From: Zooshikella sp050749885
GTDB taxonomy: Bacteria; Pseudomonadota; Gammaproteobacteria; Pseudomonadales; Zooshikellaceae
Length of the DNA stretch: 64,000 nucleotides
Assembly: GCF_050749885.1 (NCBI RefSeq)
Contig: NZ_JBOIUB010000005.1
Location: 1-64,000 of the forward strand
Direction of reading: 5' to 3'
The first letter of the stretch is position 1; each line of letters opens with the position of its first letter. The notes beneath the pieces were generated by a model that saw only the letters and a list, made by a program, of their open reading frames with translations, was not told the DNA's origin and did not search any database. Below are positions 33,612 through 42,607 of this stretch, in pieces. The position numbers were made by a program, and so were the translations under genes.

Positions 33612-36383
33612 TTACAGGTTCTTTTTAGGGTCTAATGTTTCTACTTCATCAAACCCCAGTTTTTGCCATTGTCCTTTCATTTTATTCAAATCACCCACGA
33701 CAACCCAAATCATCTCTTGAGGATGTAAATATTGTTGTGTGACTTGCTGTACTGCTTTCAATGGCACACGCTGCACTTGTTGGTCATACTGGTGTAACTC
33801 ATCCAAAGGTTTATCTTTTTGGATCTGTCCAACCATCAAACTCAACACAGCATCATTGGTCTGCAACTCGCCTGCCCGACTGCGTAACCAGTTTTGCTTT
33901 ATTTTATCCAACTCTGATTGAGTGGCAGGTTTCTTACCAAGATAGCCTTTAATTTCCTTTTGAATTTCCTTCAATGCAGGGATCGTTTTATCGGTCTGTA
34001 CAGAAGTCACCATCATTAAGGGAGACTGCCCTTCTGCTTCCTGCAGATAGCTATAAGCACCATAAGACCAGTGTTTATCTTCACGCAAATTGGTGTTTAA
34101 TCGCGCACTGAATTGTCCACCAAAAATATCGTTCATGATACGCAGTGGTATTTCACTCTTATCATTTATAGACATTAACTGTCCTATATAAATAACAGAT
34201 TGATCGGCATCAGGCTTATCAACTAAATACAACTTGCGTTGTTTAGTGGGTTGAACTTGAGGGATTTGCTTTTGTGGCAACACGTGTTCAGGTTTCTGCC
34301 AGTTTGCAAACTGCCGCTCTAATGTTGTTTTTAACTCCGCTTCTGAGATATCCCCCACCACAACCAACCGACTGTTATCCGGTCTGATCCAGGTTTGGTG
34401 AAACTGCTTTAATTGAGCCGGTGTTACCTTTTTAATATCATCCTCTCGGCCACTGGCTGTCCAAGGTGTACTGTAAGGATGTTGTTTGCCATACAGCAGC
34501 TCAGGCAAAATACGCATGGCCATACTATGGGGTTCTGCTTTTTCCTGAGCAATACGATCCAACCAATTGGATTGTTTACGCTTAAAATCTTCCTGATTAA
34601 ACGCCGGATTTTGTAATACATCCACCGCAACCGCCAAACTAGGCTCAAACTGATCACGTATTGCACTCAGTTGAAAGACGGATGTGTCAATATCAGTGTA
34701 CGAATAAAACGACGCACCTAATTCATCCAATTCATTCTCAAGTGCTATGACAGACCGATGCTCAGTACCTTCTCGCATCATCGATAAGGTTAAATCAGCG
34801 ATGCCTGAAGGCAATCCTTGTTCTGCGGCTAAACCTGCATCAAACAGCCATGCCATACTCAGCACTGGCGTCCCAGGACGTTGAGCCAGTGAAACCTGAA
34901 TACCATTGGCTAATGTAAAGGTTTTGAAGTCAGGCAATTGTACCGGCTTAATATCGCCCACTTTGGGTAATTTGGCACGGTCAGCCCCTACTTTAGCGTG
35001 CTTATACTCAGGAAATGGTGTCACAGTGACAACTAATTTGCCCTTGCCCAACCATTGGCGGGCAGCTTTTTGTAAGACCTCAGGCTCAAGCGTTGCTTGA
35101 TAGTGCAAACGATCATAATAAGTCGTTGGGTTTTGAGTATAAAACTCATTTTCAGCCAGTACATCAGATATACCACCAAAGCCACCGACTCTTTCTGTAT
35201 TTTCTATAAAACCTGCAACTTCACTGTTAATCACCCGTTGTATATCGTGTTTAGCGGGTATCTGTTGCTTAATTTTATCCAGCTCTTCCTGAATAACAGA
35301 CTCAATCTGCTGGGTATCTACCCCAGGCTTTGCATCAGCAATAATGGCAAATTGGCCACCTAATAACCGAGCATAACTAAATACCGTAACGCTGGATGCT
35401 AACTGCTCTTTTTGTACCAAACGCTGATACAACGGCGACTGTTTACCACCCCCCAATAAGGTAGCAACTAAATCAAGCTGGCGTTCAGTATCAGTATCTC
35501 TGGCAGGAATATTCCACACCATCGCAACCCGAGACTGTGGCACACGGTCCTGAATAGTATAACGCTTGGTTTCTTTTAATTTTGCAACCCATTGTTCTGG
35601 TTTTACAAGTGGTGGTCCCGCGGGAATATCACCAAAATATTGACTGACTTTGGCTTTCGCCGTCGCCACGTCAATATCACCCGCCAACACCAGAACGGCA
35701 TTTGAAGGCCCATAATAACGCTTAAACCACGTTTTCACATCATCCAGTGAAGCGGCATTTAAGTCTTCCATTGAACCGATGGTATCCCAGGAATAAGGGT
35801 GTCCCTCTGGATAACTGGCAGTAAACAGCAAATCCCACATTTTGCCATAAGGGCTGTTATCTCCTTGACGCTTTTCATTTTGCACAACGCCTCGTTGCTC
35901 ATCCAGTTTTGCTTGGCTGATACTTCCTAAGAAATGCCCCATGCGGTCCGATTCCATCCACAATGCCATATCTAACGCATTGGTTGGTACGGTTTCAAAA
36001 TAATTGGTTCGATCTGAATTTGTCGTTCCGTTTTGCATCGTAGCGCCGGCCTTCTCAAAAGGCTCAAAAAACTCTCCTTTATAATGCTCAGACCCTTGGA
36101 ACATTAAGTGTTCAAATAAGTGTGCAAACCCGGTTTTACCAAGTTTTTCATCTTTTGAACCCACTTTATACCAAAGATTCACGGCAACAACAGGCGCTTT
36201 ACGGTCTTCATGAACAATGACGGTTAAGCCATTTGGCAAAGTGAACTTTTCATATTCAAGCTGCGGCAAACTCGACAACAACTCAGGTTGTTGTTGACTT
36301 ACGGGGGATAATGACTGACAGCCTTGCAATAAAGCCGCCGTTACCGCAATAGAAAGAATTGAGCGACGTAGCCGCAACTTCAT
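33612..36383 (-). CDS. M16 (insulinase/pitrilysin) family metalloprotease, lipoprotein
   Basis: This 923-residue protein starts at an ATG with AAGGAG upstream. The lipobox LLQGC (Cys22) points to a periplasmic lipoprotein. The first M16 domain carries the zinc motif HLFEH (His88, Glu91, His92) and a third ligand in VVQNEKR. The second half repeats the fold (FTLANGIQVSLAQRPGTP, SGIADLTLSMMREGTEH) without a zinc site, as expected for the inactive partner. Family members degrade peptides in a clam-shell chamber. It is convergent with ada, and the two genes are only 56 bp apart. Confidence 0.92.
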   Translation of the reverse strand: MKLRLRRSILSIAVTAALLQGCQSLSPVSQQQPELLSSLPQLEYEKFTLPNGLTVIVHEDRKAPVVAVNLWYKVGSKDEKLGKTGFAHLFEHLMFQGSEHYKGEFFEPFEKAGATMQNGTTNSDRTNYFETVPTNALDMALWMESDRMGHFLGSISQAKLDEQRGVVQNEKRQGDNSPYGKMWDLLFTASYPEGHPYSWDTIGSMEDLNAASLDDVKTWFKRYYGPSNAVLVLAGDIDVATAKAKVSQYFGDIPAGPPLVKPEQWVAKLKETKRYTIQDRVPQSRVAMVWNIPARDTDTERQLDLVATLLGGGKQSPLYQRLVQKEQLASSVTVFSYARLLGGQFAIIADAKPGVDTQQIESVIQEELDKIKQQIPAKHDIQRVINSEVAGFIENTERVGGFGGISDVLAENEFYTQNPTTYYDRLHYQATLEPEVLQKAARQWLGKGKLVVTVTPFPEYKHAKVGADRAKLPKVGDIKPVQLPDFKTFTLANGIQVSLAQRPGTPVLSMAWLFDAGLAAEQGLPSGIADLTLSMMREGTEHRSVIALENELDELGASFYSYTDIDTSVFQLSAIRDQFEPSLAVAVDVLQNPAFNQEDFKRKQSNWLDRIAQEKAEPHSMAMRILPELLYGKQHPYSTPWTASGREDDIKKVTPAQLKQFHQTWIRPDNSRLVVVGDISEAELKTTLERQFANWQKPEHVLPQKQIPQVQPTKQRKLYLVDKPDADQSVIYIGQLMSINDKSEIPLRIMNDIFGGQFSARLNTNLREDKHWSYGAYSYLQEAEGQSPLMMVTSVQTDKTIPALKEIQKEIKGYLGKKPATQSELDKIKQNWLRSRAGELQTNDAVLSLMVGQIQKDKPLDELHQYDQQVQRVPLKAVQQVTQQYLHPQEMIWVVVGDLNKMKGQWQKLGFDEVETLDPKKNL

Positions 36384-36662
36384 AAATTACTCCTTGTCTT
36401 TCAACAAACATACCCTTATGACGGGTTTAAGCGGGTTTTATATCCCACACATGAAGCAAAACAAAACGTATGTTCCCTCTTAGCTAAGCCTATTTGTGCA
36501 TAACCAAGGGCGATAACATATGAACATACACACTATGTTGAGAGCTGTTTAGGTTGGTTTATTTAACACTGAAAAAGTTCACAGGAACAGTCAATTAAAT
36601 ATATTTAATAAATCACCCTCCCGTCTGCCAAACAGATACATTTAACGCATTGAAACAAATCA

Positions 36663-37004
36663 CTAACATAATTTTGCACCATTGGGCACAGCTTGTTCAG
36701 GTGAAGTAATCACAACGGCACCATCTTCACGCTGAAAGCCCGTTAATAAAAACTCTGAACGCATCGGCCCAATTTGTTTTACTGGAAAGTTAACAACACC
36801 GACTATTTGGCGCCCTATCAACGTCTCAGGTGTATAAAGGTCTGTTATTTGCGCGCTGGATTTACGAACCCCGAATTCAGGCCCAAAGTCTACATGGACA
36901 ATATACGCAGGCTTTCGTGCTTCAGGAAATGGCTGCACTTCCACGATCGTTCCAACTCTTAACTCAACCTTGGCAAAGTCGTCCCAAGCTATTGTTTCAG
37001 ACAT
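36663..37004 (-). CDS. csaA: CsaA-like tRNA-binding protein
   Basis: This 113-residue protein consists only of the OB-fold tRNA-binding domain: FAKVELRVGTIVEVQPFPEA, HVDFGPEFGVRKSSAQIT and VVNFPVKQIGPMRSEFL. CsaA is a dimeric tRNA-binding protein with chaperone-like activity in Bacillus. The start is ATG 37004 (AGGAA upstream). It is a single leftward gene. The family call is secure; the physiological role in proteobacteria is unclear. Confidence 0.88.
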   Translation of the reverse strand: MSETIAWDDFAKVELRVGTIVEVQPFPEARKPAYIVHVDFGPEFGVRKSSAQITDLYTPETLIGRQIVGVVNFPVKQIGPMRSEFLLTGFQREDGAVVITSPEQAVPNGAKLC

Positions 37005-37308
37005 TTGTTTTTATTTCCTGTGTGATGAAGTAATTTATTCCATTTATCCTATGAGGTCTGTAATAAGAGCACCTCTAAAAATAGTAATTTTTTTGTGAGA
37101 GCAAGGAAGCACTACACATTATACCTATTCATATTACTTTTTATATGAAGCTTCCATCCAGCTATAGTCTCAGTGAAGGGTATAAAATAGAGTGGAATGA
37201 ATCAACGATGTATACTGTTGTGCAGTAGAAAAAGCACTGCTTTCATGACATTATAGAAACATATAGGCTTAGCCTATATATGAGCACTTTTATTAGTTGG
37301 AGTATTCA
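37005..37308. other. Intergenic region with truncated repeat
   Basis: This 304-bp divergent gap holds the MITE-like end at 37069-37116 and AT-rich sequence expected to carry the csaA and dgkA promoters. No further structure was recognised. Confidence 0.4.
37069..37116 (+). mobile_element. MITE-like repeat, left end only
   Basis: From GCACCTCTAA through AATAGTAATTTTTTTGTGAG to AGCAAGGAAGCACT it is nearly identical to the left end of the 15248 copy; differences are confined to a few bases. The remainder of the element is absent. Confidence 0.6.
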
Positions 37309-37677
37309 ATGAAACCAGGCGCAACCGGTATCCGCCGTCTTATCAATGCAACCCGGTATTCATATCAGGGATTGATCGCTGCCTGGCGAAATGAAGCGGC
37401 AATACGGCAAGAAATAGTACTGATTCTGGTGCTTATACCTATTGCTATTTGGCTCGATGTTACTCTGGTCGAACGTATTTTGCTGATCGGCAGTTTACTT
37501 TTATTATTAATTGTCGAATTACTCAACTCAGCCATCGAAAGTGTTGTTGACCGTATTGGCTCTGAGTATCATGAATTAAGTGGACGGGCAAAAGATACTG
37601 GGTCAGCGGCAGTGCTGATTACACTCATACTGGTGTTTATGACCTGGGGTTTGATTTTATTCAACGTTGTTTTTTGA
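37309..37677 (+). CDS. dgkA: Diacylglycerol kinase
   Basis: This 122-residue protein equals E. coli DgkA in length. The ATG at 37309 is chosen for the GGAG six bases upstream; the frame is open to 37297. It has three membrane helices and the signature VELLNSAIESVVDRIG followed by EYHELSGRAKDTGSAAVLI, with the catalytic glutamates near 70 and 77. It phosphorylates diacylglycerol at the inner membrane, recycling lipid released during membrane-derived glycan synthesis. It is a single gene. Confidence 0.95.
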   Translation: MKPGATGIRRLINATRYSYQGLIAAWRNEAAIRQEIVLILVLIPIAIWLDVTLVERILLIGSLLLLLIVELLNSAIESVVDRIGSEYHELSGRAKDTGSAAVLITLILVFMTWGLILFNVVF

Positions 37678-37705
37678 TTTCCATTAATTCACTCATTAAT
37701 GGAAA
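37678..37705. terminator. Hairpin between convergent dgkA and ptsI
   Basis: TTTCCATTAAT (37678-37688) pairs with ATTAATGGAAA (37695-37705) around a 6-base loop. There is no long T-run on either strand, so it is a weak bidirectional terminator or a 3'-end stabiliser. Confidence 0.45.
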
Positions 37706-37762
37706 ATATGAGCGTACACGCTACGAGTACGCCCATACCGTTAATCAATCCTATCCCAGAAA

Positions 37763-39487
37763 TCAGCGCTGCACACTACTGTTAAAAAGAGCAATCGTTT
37801 CTTCAATTTCCTGAGTGGTAGATTTAACCAACACCTGGTCAGCTAACTGTCGTGCTTCACTGTAGTCAATACTTCGGATTATTTTTTTAATTCGAGGAAT
37901 ACTACTGGCTGTCATAGAAAACTCATCCAACCCCATACCTAAAAGCACTGCTGTTGCTTGTTCATCTCCAGCAAACTCACCACACATCCCGGTCCACTTA
38001 CCTTCAGCATGAGAGGCATCAATGACCTGTTTTATGAGCATCAAGACCGCAGGGGTCATTGGATTGTAAAGCTTTGAAATTAATTCATTACCTCGATCTA
38101 TGGCAAGGGTATATTGGGTTAAATCATTAGTACCAATACTAAAAAAATCTACTTCTTTTGCAAGCAAATGGGCAATACACGCGGCAGCAGGCGTTTCAAC
38201 CATAACCCCAATTTCCAGATGCTCATCAAAAGCTGTGCCTGTTTCGCGCAATGATTGTTTTAAATCTGTAATAATGATTTTTAATTTACGAATTTCTTCC
38301 ACAGAAATAATCATTGGAAACATGATGCGTACTTTGCCAAACGCAGATGCTCTTAAAATGGCGCGTAACTGCGTTGTTAAAATCTCTTCTCGATCGAAGC
38401 AAATACGAATAGCACGCCAGCCTAAAAATGGATTCATTTCCTTAGGCAAGTCTAAATAGGGCAAATCTTTATCTCCGCCAATATCCATTGTGCGAATAAT
38501 GACAGGACGCCCAGCCATTGCTTCAACAGCCCGTTTATAGGCTTTGAACTGTTCCTCTTCATCAGGCAATGAGTGACGATCCATAAATAAAAATTCGGTA
38601 CGATACAGGCCAACACCCTCAGCACCATTACGCATAGCACTTTCACAGTCCTTGACCATACCAATGTTGGCACACAGCTCAACATCATGGCCATCCAACG
38701 TCGTTGCAGCCAACGTTTTGAGCGCCGCTAGTTCTGCCCGCTCTGCAACAAACTGTGATCGTGCATACTCAAATTGTGACCGTTCTTTAGAGGAGGGATT
38801 TATCGCAATGGTGTTATTAACGGCATTCAACAAAACAGTATCACCATTTTGTACCTGTTCAGTGATACCTTGAGTCCCCACAATAGCCGGTAACTCCAAT
38901 GAGCGCGCCATAATAGATGTATGAGAGGTTCTTCCTCCCATATCAGTAATAAACCCAAGCACATTGTCCAAATCCATTTGTGCTGTTTCTGACGGGGTCA
39001 AATCCTTAGCGACAACGATAACTTTTTCATCAAGGGTCGATAAATTAACGATATCTAGACCTAACGCATTTTTTAACAACCGCTGACCAATATCATGAAA
39101 ATCTGTTACCCGTTCACGGAGATACGGATCTTCAAGCTGTGATAAAAGGGCTATGTTTTGTTCAACCATCGAGTGAATAGCAAGGCTGGCAGAGGCATTA
39201 TTTTGATTAATATAGGTGATAATATCTGCTGCCAGATCATCATCTTCAAGCAACATCAAATGACCTTCAAAAATCGCTTCTTTTTCTTCACCCAACTTTT
39301 GTCGTGCTTGCGATTTTATTTGTGTTACTTGTGTAATTGCTTTACTTCGTGCTTCATAAAAACACTCTATTTCTTTTTCAATGTCGTTATCATTAATTGG
39401 TTGAGTGTTAATCACCACATCAGCTTCTTTTAACAACAATACTTTGCCACAGGCAAGCCCTGGAGAAACTGGAATACCCGTTATCAT
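37763..39487 (-). CDS. ptsI: PTS enzyme I (phosphoenolpyruvate-protein phosphotransferase)
   Basis: This protein has 574 residues from the ATG at 39487 (GGAAAGG upstream), one less than E. coli enzyme I. The frame is open for 22 more codons. The phospho-accepting His is at 189 in GGRTSHTSI, and the catalytic Cys in MCGEFAGDE is at 502, both at E. coli positions. GVMVETPAAACIAHLL binds PEP and metal. There is no GAF domain, so it is not PtsP. It transfers phosphate from PEP to HPr. It lies 52 bp after ptsH in the same leftward unit and faces the sorbitol PTS operon. Confidence 0.93.
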   Translation of the reverse strand: MITGIPVSPGLACGKVLLLKEADVVINTQPINDNDIEKEIECFYEARSKAITQVTQIKSQARQKLGEEKEAIFEGHLMLLEDDDLAADIITYINQNNASASLAIHSMVEQNIALLSQLEDPYLRERVTDFHDIGQRLLKNALGLDIVNLSTLDEKVIVVAKDLTPSETAQMDLDNVLGFITDMGGRTSHTSIMARSLELPAIVGTQGITEQVQNGDTVLLNAVNNTIAINPSSKERSQFEYARSQFVAERAELAALKTLAATTLDGHDVELCANIGMVKDCESAMRNGAEGVGLYRTEFLFMDRHSLPDEEEQFKAYKRAVEAMAGRPVIIRTMDIGGDKDLPYLDLPKEMNPFLGWRAIRICFDREEILTTQLRAILRASAFGKVRIMFPMIISVEEIRKLKIIITDLKQSLRETGTAFDEHLEIGVMVETPAAACIAHLLAKEVDFFSIGTNDLTQYTLAIDRGNELISKLYNPMTPAVLMLIKQVIDASHAEGKWTGMCGEFAGDEQATAVLLGMGLDEFSMTASSIPRIKKIIRSIDYSEARQLADQVLVKSTTQEIEETIALFNSSVQR

Positions 39488-39539
39488 AACCTTTCCTTTC
39501 CAAATCAGTGTTAATACTCTGGAAGTTGGCTTTCGAAAT

Positions 39540-39797
39540 TTATTCCAGCTCACCCATCATGCCGACTAACTGATCCACAGCTTGTTGTTCATCCCCTCCT
39601 TCAGCTTTTATTGTAATGATCGTACCTTTAGATAATCCTAGAAGTTGGAGTTTTACCAAACTCTTTGCGCTAGCCTCTTTACCATTAGCAACAACGACAA
39701 TATCACTTGCAAAGTTTTTTGCTGCTTTAACAAATAATGCAGCAGGACGGATATGCAAACCATTTTCAGCCACAATTTCAACTTGCTTCTGGTACAT
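39540..39797 (-). CDS. ptsH: PTS phosphocarrier protein HPr
   Basis: This protein has 85 residues from the ATG at 39797, the same as E. coli HPr; the open frame starts five codons earlier. The active-site His15 is in ENGLHIRPAA and Ser46 in SAKSLVKLQ. It carries phosphate from enzyme I to the sugar-specific EIIA domains. It is first in a two-gene ptsH-ptsI unit. No crr follows, unlike E. coli, which fits a locus devoted to the adjacent srl sugar system. Confidence 0.93.
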   Translation of the reverse strand: MYQKQVEIVAENGLHIRPAALFVKAAKNFASDIVVVANGKEASAKSLVKLQLLGLSKGTIITIKAEGGDEQQAVDQLVGMMGELE

Positions 39798-40411
39798 CTT
39801 TTTAAGTCTCATTGTTATCGGCTTCTGCTGCTCTTGCTATCCCTATCAATCAACAAAGCCGCTTACCGCATCCGATAATCTGTCAAGTATACCTTGAATA
39901 CATTCAATGGCAGACTGAATCCCTGATATCGGCCCCTCTCATCTTAATTTGCACCTCTATTTTTTCATATAACCCGCAAACGTCTACTATTTTATTTTCA
40001 AATCGTGATAAAAACACCCTTTCAGATCAATCATTTTGAAAATACATATTTTCATTTTTAAATAATAAGGACATAACAACATCAACACAGCACCTTACCA
40101 ATGCCACTTCTAAGCAGTATCCACCCTCGATCTAAAAAGGTTGACCTTTAAGTCAACACCCTTTACAGCGTCATCAACTAACCTGAATAAGTTAAAGCAT
40201 GCGCACAGTGTCTTATTCATGGAACACCAGGGGTTAACTTTATCCTCAGGATGATCAGACTCTGCAAAATAAGATTAAGGCAATGAAGCAACAAAGTAGA
40301 TGTACACTGTTTTTCTATGTAATACAGCGTATTTCGCTCTTCGAGAGCCATATCAGCGCAACTCAAAGACCTAATAACAACAACTTCTTTTTTCACTTTG
40401 ATCACAAAAAA

Positions 40412-40507
40412 TGTTGATCTATCACATTTTGAAAACTTTTTGATGCATTTAAACTTTTATTGTGAAAATATTAAGGCACTGATTGATAAGAGATGTGATC
40501 TTTCACA
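40412..40507. promoter_or_regulatory. Two CRP-like inverted repeats upstream of srlA
   Basis: TGTTGATCTATCACA (from 40412) and TGTGATCTTTCACA (40494-40507) share GATCTnTCACA. They resemble CRP sites but have one or two bases less between half-sites than the standard TGTGA-N6-TCACA. A third half-site, TGATCACA, begins at 40399. They could be read by CRP loosely or by SrlR. Confidence 0.45.
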
Positions 40508-40522
40508 GTCGTCAGTGATATA

Positions 40523-40557
40523 CCTGCATATCGCGCCAGCTTTGCAGGCACGATATG
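40523..40557 (+). promoter_or_regulatory. Alternative hairpins before srlA
   Basis: CCTGCA (40523-40528) can pair with TGCAGG (40543-40548), or CATATCG (40527-40533) with CGATATG (40551-40557). The two pairings overlap and exclude each other. They end 35 bp before the srlA start, so an RNA switch or a symmetric operator is possible. Confidence 0.35.
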
Positions 40558-40592
40558 TCCCTTAAACCTATAACTCGAATGAGGGTGTTTTC

Positions 40593-41138
40593 ATGGATAT
40601 GATTATTCATGGTGCAGAATGGTTTATCGGGCTTTTTCAAAAAGGGGGCGAGGTTTTTGTCGGCATGGTGACCGGCATTTTACCTTTGCTGATTTCACTT
40701 ATGGTGGCAATGAACGCCTTGATCCGGTTTATTGGCCAGGATCGGGTAGAAAGACTTGCAGCCAAGTGTGCAGGCAACCCCATCTCCCGTTACCTTATCT
40801 TGCCCGTTATCGGCACGTTTGTGTTTATGAACCCAATGACGCTTAGTCTAGGTCGGTTCTTACCAGAACGTTACAAACCTTCCTACTACGCAGCGGCTTC
40901 ATACAGTTGCCATTCAATGAATGGACTTTTTCCTCACATCAACCCTGGAGAATTATTTGTTTACTTGGGTATCGCTAATGGCTTGACCCAACTAAACCTT
41001 CCTCTTGGGCCTCTGGCGATTAGTTATCTGTTAGTTGGCATGATCACTAACTTCTTCCGAGGCTGGATTACAGACTTAACAACTGCTTTCGTAGAACGAC
41101 AACAAAATATCCGACTCAGTACTGAAGTACATATGTAA
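40593..41138 (+). CDS. srlA: PTS sorbitol (glucitol) transporter EIIC subunit
   Basis: This 181-residue membrane protein matches SrlA/GutA EIIC: GAEWFIGLFQKGGEVFVGMV at the N-terminus, GNPISRYLILPVIGTFVFMN, the MTLSLGRFLPERYKPSYYA loop and HSMNGLFPHINPGELF. It is half of the sorbitol channel; the other half is in SrlE. The ATG at 40593 has GAGGG upstream. First gene of srlA-E-B-D-M-R. Confidence 0.93.
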   Translation: MDMIIHGAEWFIGLFQKGGEVFVGMVTGILPLLISLMVAMNALIRFIGQDRVERLAAKCAGNPISRYLILPVIGTFVFMNPMTLSLGRFLPERYKPSYYAAASYSCHSMNGLFPHINPGELFVYLGIANGLTQLNLPLGPLAISYLLVGMITNFFRGWITDLTTAFVERQQNIRLSTEVHM

Positions 41139-41154
41139 GTGTAGGAGCTGAGAG

Positions 41155-42141
41155 ATGAGTAAAGCATTGTATATAACCAAAGGAAATGGCGGCTGGGGCG
41201 GCCCACTCACCATCCCGGTTGATACCAATAAAAAAATTGTTTACATCACCGCAGGAACCAAACCCGACATTATCGACCACATGGTTAAGCTCACAGGAAT
41301 GGAAGCTGTTGATGGCTTCGCTACCTCAGTGAGTGATGAAAAAACCGCTTTGGTGGTTATTGATTGTGGCGGTACGCTACGTTGTGGTTTATACCCTAAA
41401 AAACGTATTCCCACGATTAACATCCATGCCACAGGCAAAAGTGGCCCCCTTGCTAACTTTATTACCGAAGACATTTATGTATCAGCCGTTAGGCCAGAAA
41501 ACATAACATTAACTGCCCAAGAACAAACAACGGATCAACCTGACACAACGCCCCCCCCACCCACAACCTCAACCACTCAATACGACGCGAGTAAAAAGCT
41601 TTCTGAGCAGAGTGGTGGCTTACTTGCGCGAATTGGTATTGGTATGGGCGGTATAATGTCAACGTTCTTCCAGTCTGGCAGAGAAACCATTGATACCGTC
41701 ATGCACTCCATCATTCCTTTCATGGCGTTTGTGTCCATGTTGATTGGTGTCATCATGGCTTCAGGTATTGGTGATGTCATTGCCCATGCATTAATTCCCT
41801 TAGCCAATAGTCCACTGGGCCTCATTACCCTGGCCTTAATCTGTTCGTTCCCATTGCTATCCCCTTTCCTTGGGCCAGGTGCGGTCATCGCCCAAGTTAT
41901 TGGTGTGCTTGTGGGTACGCAAATTGGTTTGGGTCATATACCGCCACACTTGGCCTTACCTGCTCTTTTTGCAATCAATGCCCAGGCCGCAGCAGACTTT
42001 ATTCCTGTAGGGCTAAGTTTGGCCAATGCCAAGCCTGAAACGGTCCAAATTGGTGTTCCCTCAGTTCTCTATTCTCGATTCCTGACAGGCGCACCGACCG
42101 TTTTAATGGCATGGTTTGTTTCTTTCTTTATTTATCAATAA
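41155..42141 (+). CDS. srlE: PTS sorbitol transporter EIIB(C) subunit
   Basis: This 328-residue protein has an N-terminal EIIB domain (ITKGNGGWGGPLTIPVD, VVIDCGGTLRCGLYPKKRIP) that receives phosphate from SrlB. A Pro/Thr-rich linker around residues 125-145 follows (visible as PPPPTTSTT), then a membrane domain (SIIPFMAFVSMLIGVIMASG, LLSPFLGPGAVIAQVIGV). It begins 16 bp after srlA. Together with SrlA it imports sorbitol as sorbitol-6-phosphate. Confidence 0.93.
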   Translation: MSKALYITKGNGGWGGPLTIPVDTNKKIVYITAGTKPDIIDHMVKLTGMEAVDGFATSVSDEKTALVVIDCGGTLRCGLYPKKRIPTINIHATGKSGPLANFITEDIYVSAVRPENITLTAQEQTTDQPDTTPPPPTTSTTQYDASKKLSEQSGGLLARIGIGMGGIMSTFFQSGRETIDTVMHSIIPFMAFVSMLIGVIMASGIGDVIAHALIPLANSPLGLITLALICSFPLLSPFLGPGAVIAQVIGVLVGTQIGLGHIPPHLALPALFAINAQAAADFIPVGLSLANAKPETVQIGVPSVLYSRFLTGAPTVLMAWFVSFFIYQ

Positions 42142-42160
42142 GTGATGGGAGAGAAATCAC

Positions 42161-42529
42161 ATGACTATTCTGTACAGCACACACATTACAGGTGTTGGCA
42201 GCTATACCAGCGAAGCTCTGGAAGATCACATGATGATTTTATTTGATGACAATGCACCAACAGATGCCGCTGATTACTGTTTTATTCACCCACATGCGGA
42301 GCTTTCTGCAGAAATCAAGGTAGGTAACGTGCTGGTACTTGACCAGGAAGCTTATCCAGTAACGGCTGTTGGTAACGTAGCCAATCAAAACCTAGCAGCG
42401 CTCGGCCATATCACCCTTCGTTTTGATGGTGCTGAAAATGCAGAATACCCAGGAACCATACATGTGCAAGGGCAGACACCCAAAGCCTTAAATGTAGGTG
42501 CAAAGATTATCTTTGAGGAAAGCAAGTAA
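42161..42529 (+). CDS. srlB: PTS sorbitol transporter EIIA subunit
   Basis: This 122-residue protein matches the EIIA-Gut family: YSTHITGVGSYTSEALEDHM, DYCFIHPHAEL with candidate phosphorylated His, the AYPVTAVGNVANQNLAALGH strand region and a final PGTIHVQG. It takes phosphate from HPr, encoded divergently in this locus, and passes it to SrlE. It begins 19 bp after srlE (GGGAGAG upstream). Confidence 0.92.
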   Translation: MTILYSTHITGVGSYTSEALEDHMMILFDDNAPTDAADYCFIHPHAELSAEIKVGNVLVLDQEAYPVTAVGNVANQNLAALGHITLRFDGAENAEYPGTIHVQGQTPKALNVGAKIIFEESK

Positions 42530-42538
42530 AAACTCACA

Positions 42539-42578
42539 CCCCCACTGCATCATTGAGTTAGCGGCTCGATGCAGGGGG
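42539..42578 (+). promoter_or_regulatory. Intercistronic hairpin between srlB and srlD
   Basis: CTGCATC (42545-42551) pairs with GATGCAG (42568-42574), and flanking CCCC pairs with GGGG across one bulged A. No T-run follows, so it may set relative mRNA levels of transporter and enzyme genes rather than end the transcript. Confidence 0.5.
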
Positions 42579-42607
42579 TTGCGAGACTAGCAGTTTAGGA
42601 GACTAAC

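Larger units (their letters stand above)
39798..40592. other. Divergent control region between ptsH and srlA
   Basis: This 795-bp gap without a supported gene contains two CRP-like sites (40412-40426 and 40494-40507) and alternative hairpins next to srlA. A minus-strand frame at 40217-40405 overlaps these sites and shows no family features. Confidence 0.5.

Noticed and set aside
40217..40405. Minus-strand frame of 62 codons before the srl operon
   Set aside because: It overlaps regulatory sites, has no family features and is short.
40494..40507. Canonical CRP site
   Set aside because: The half-sites TGTGA and TCACA are only four bases apart; called CRP-like only.
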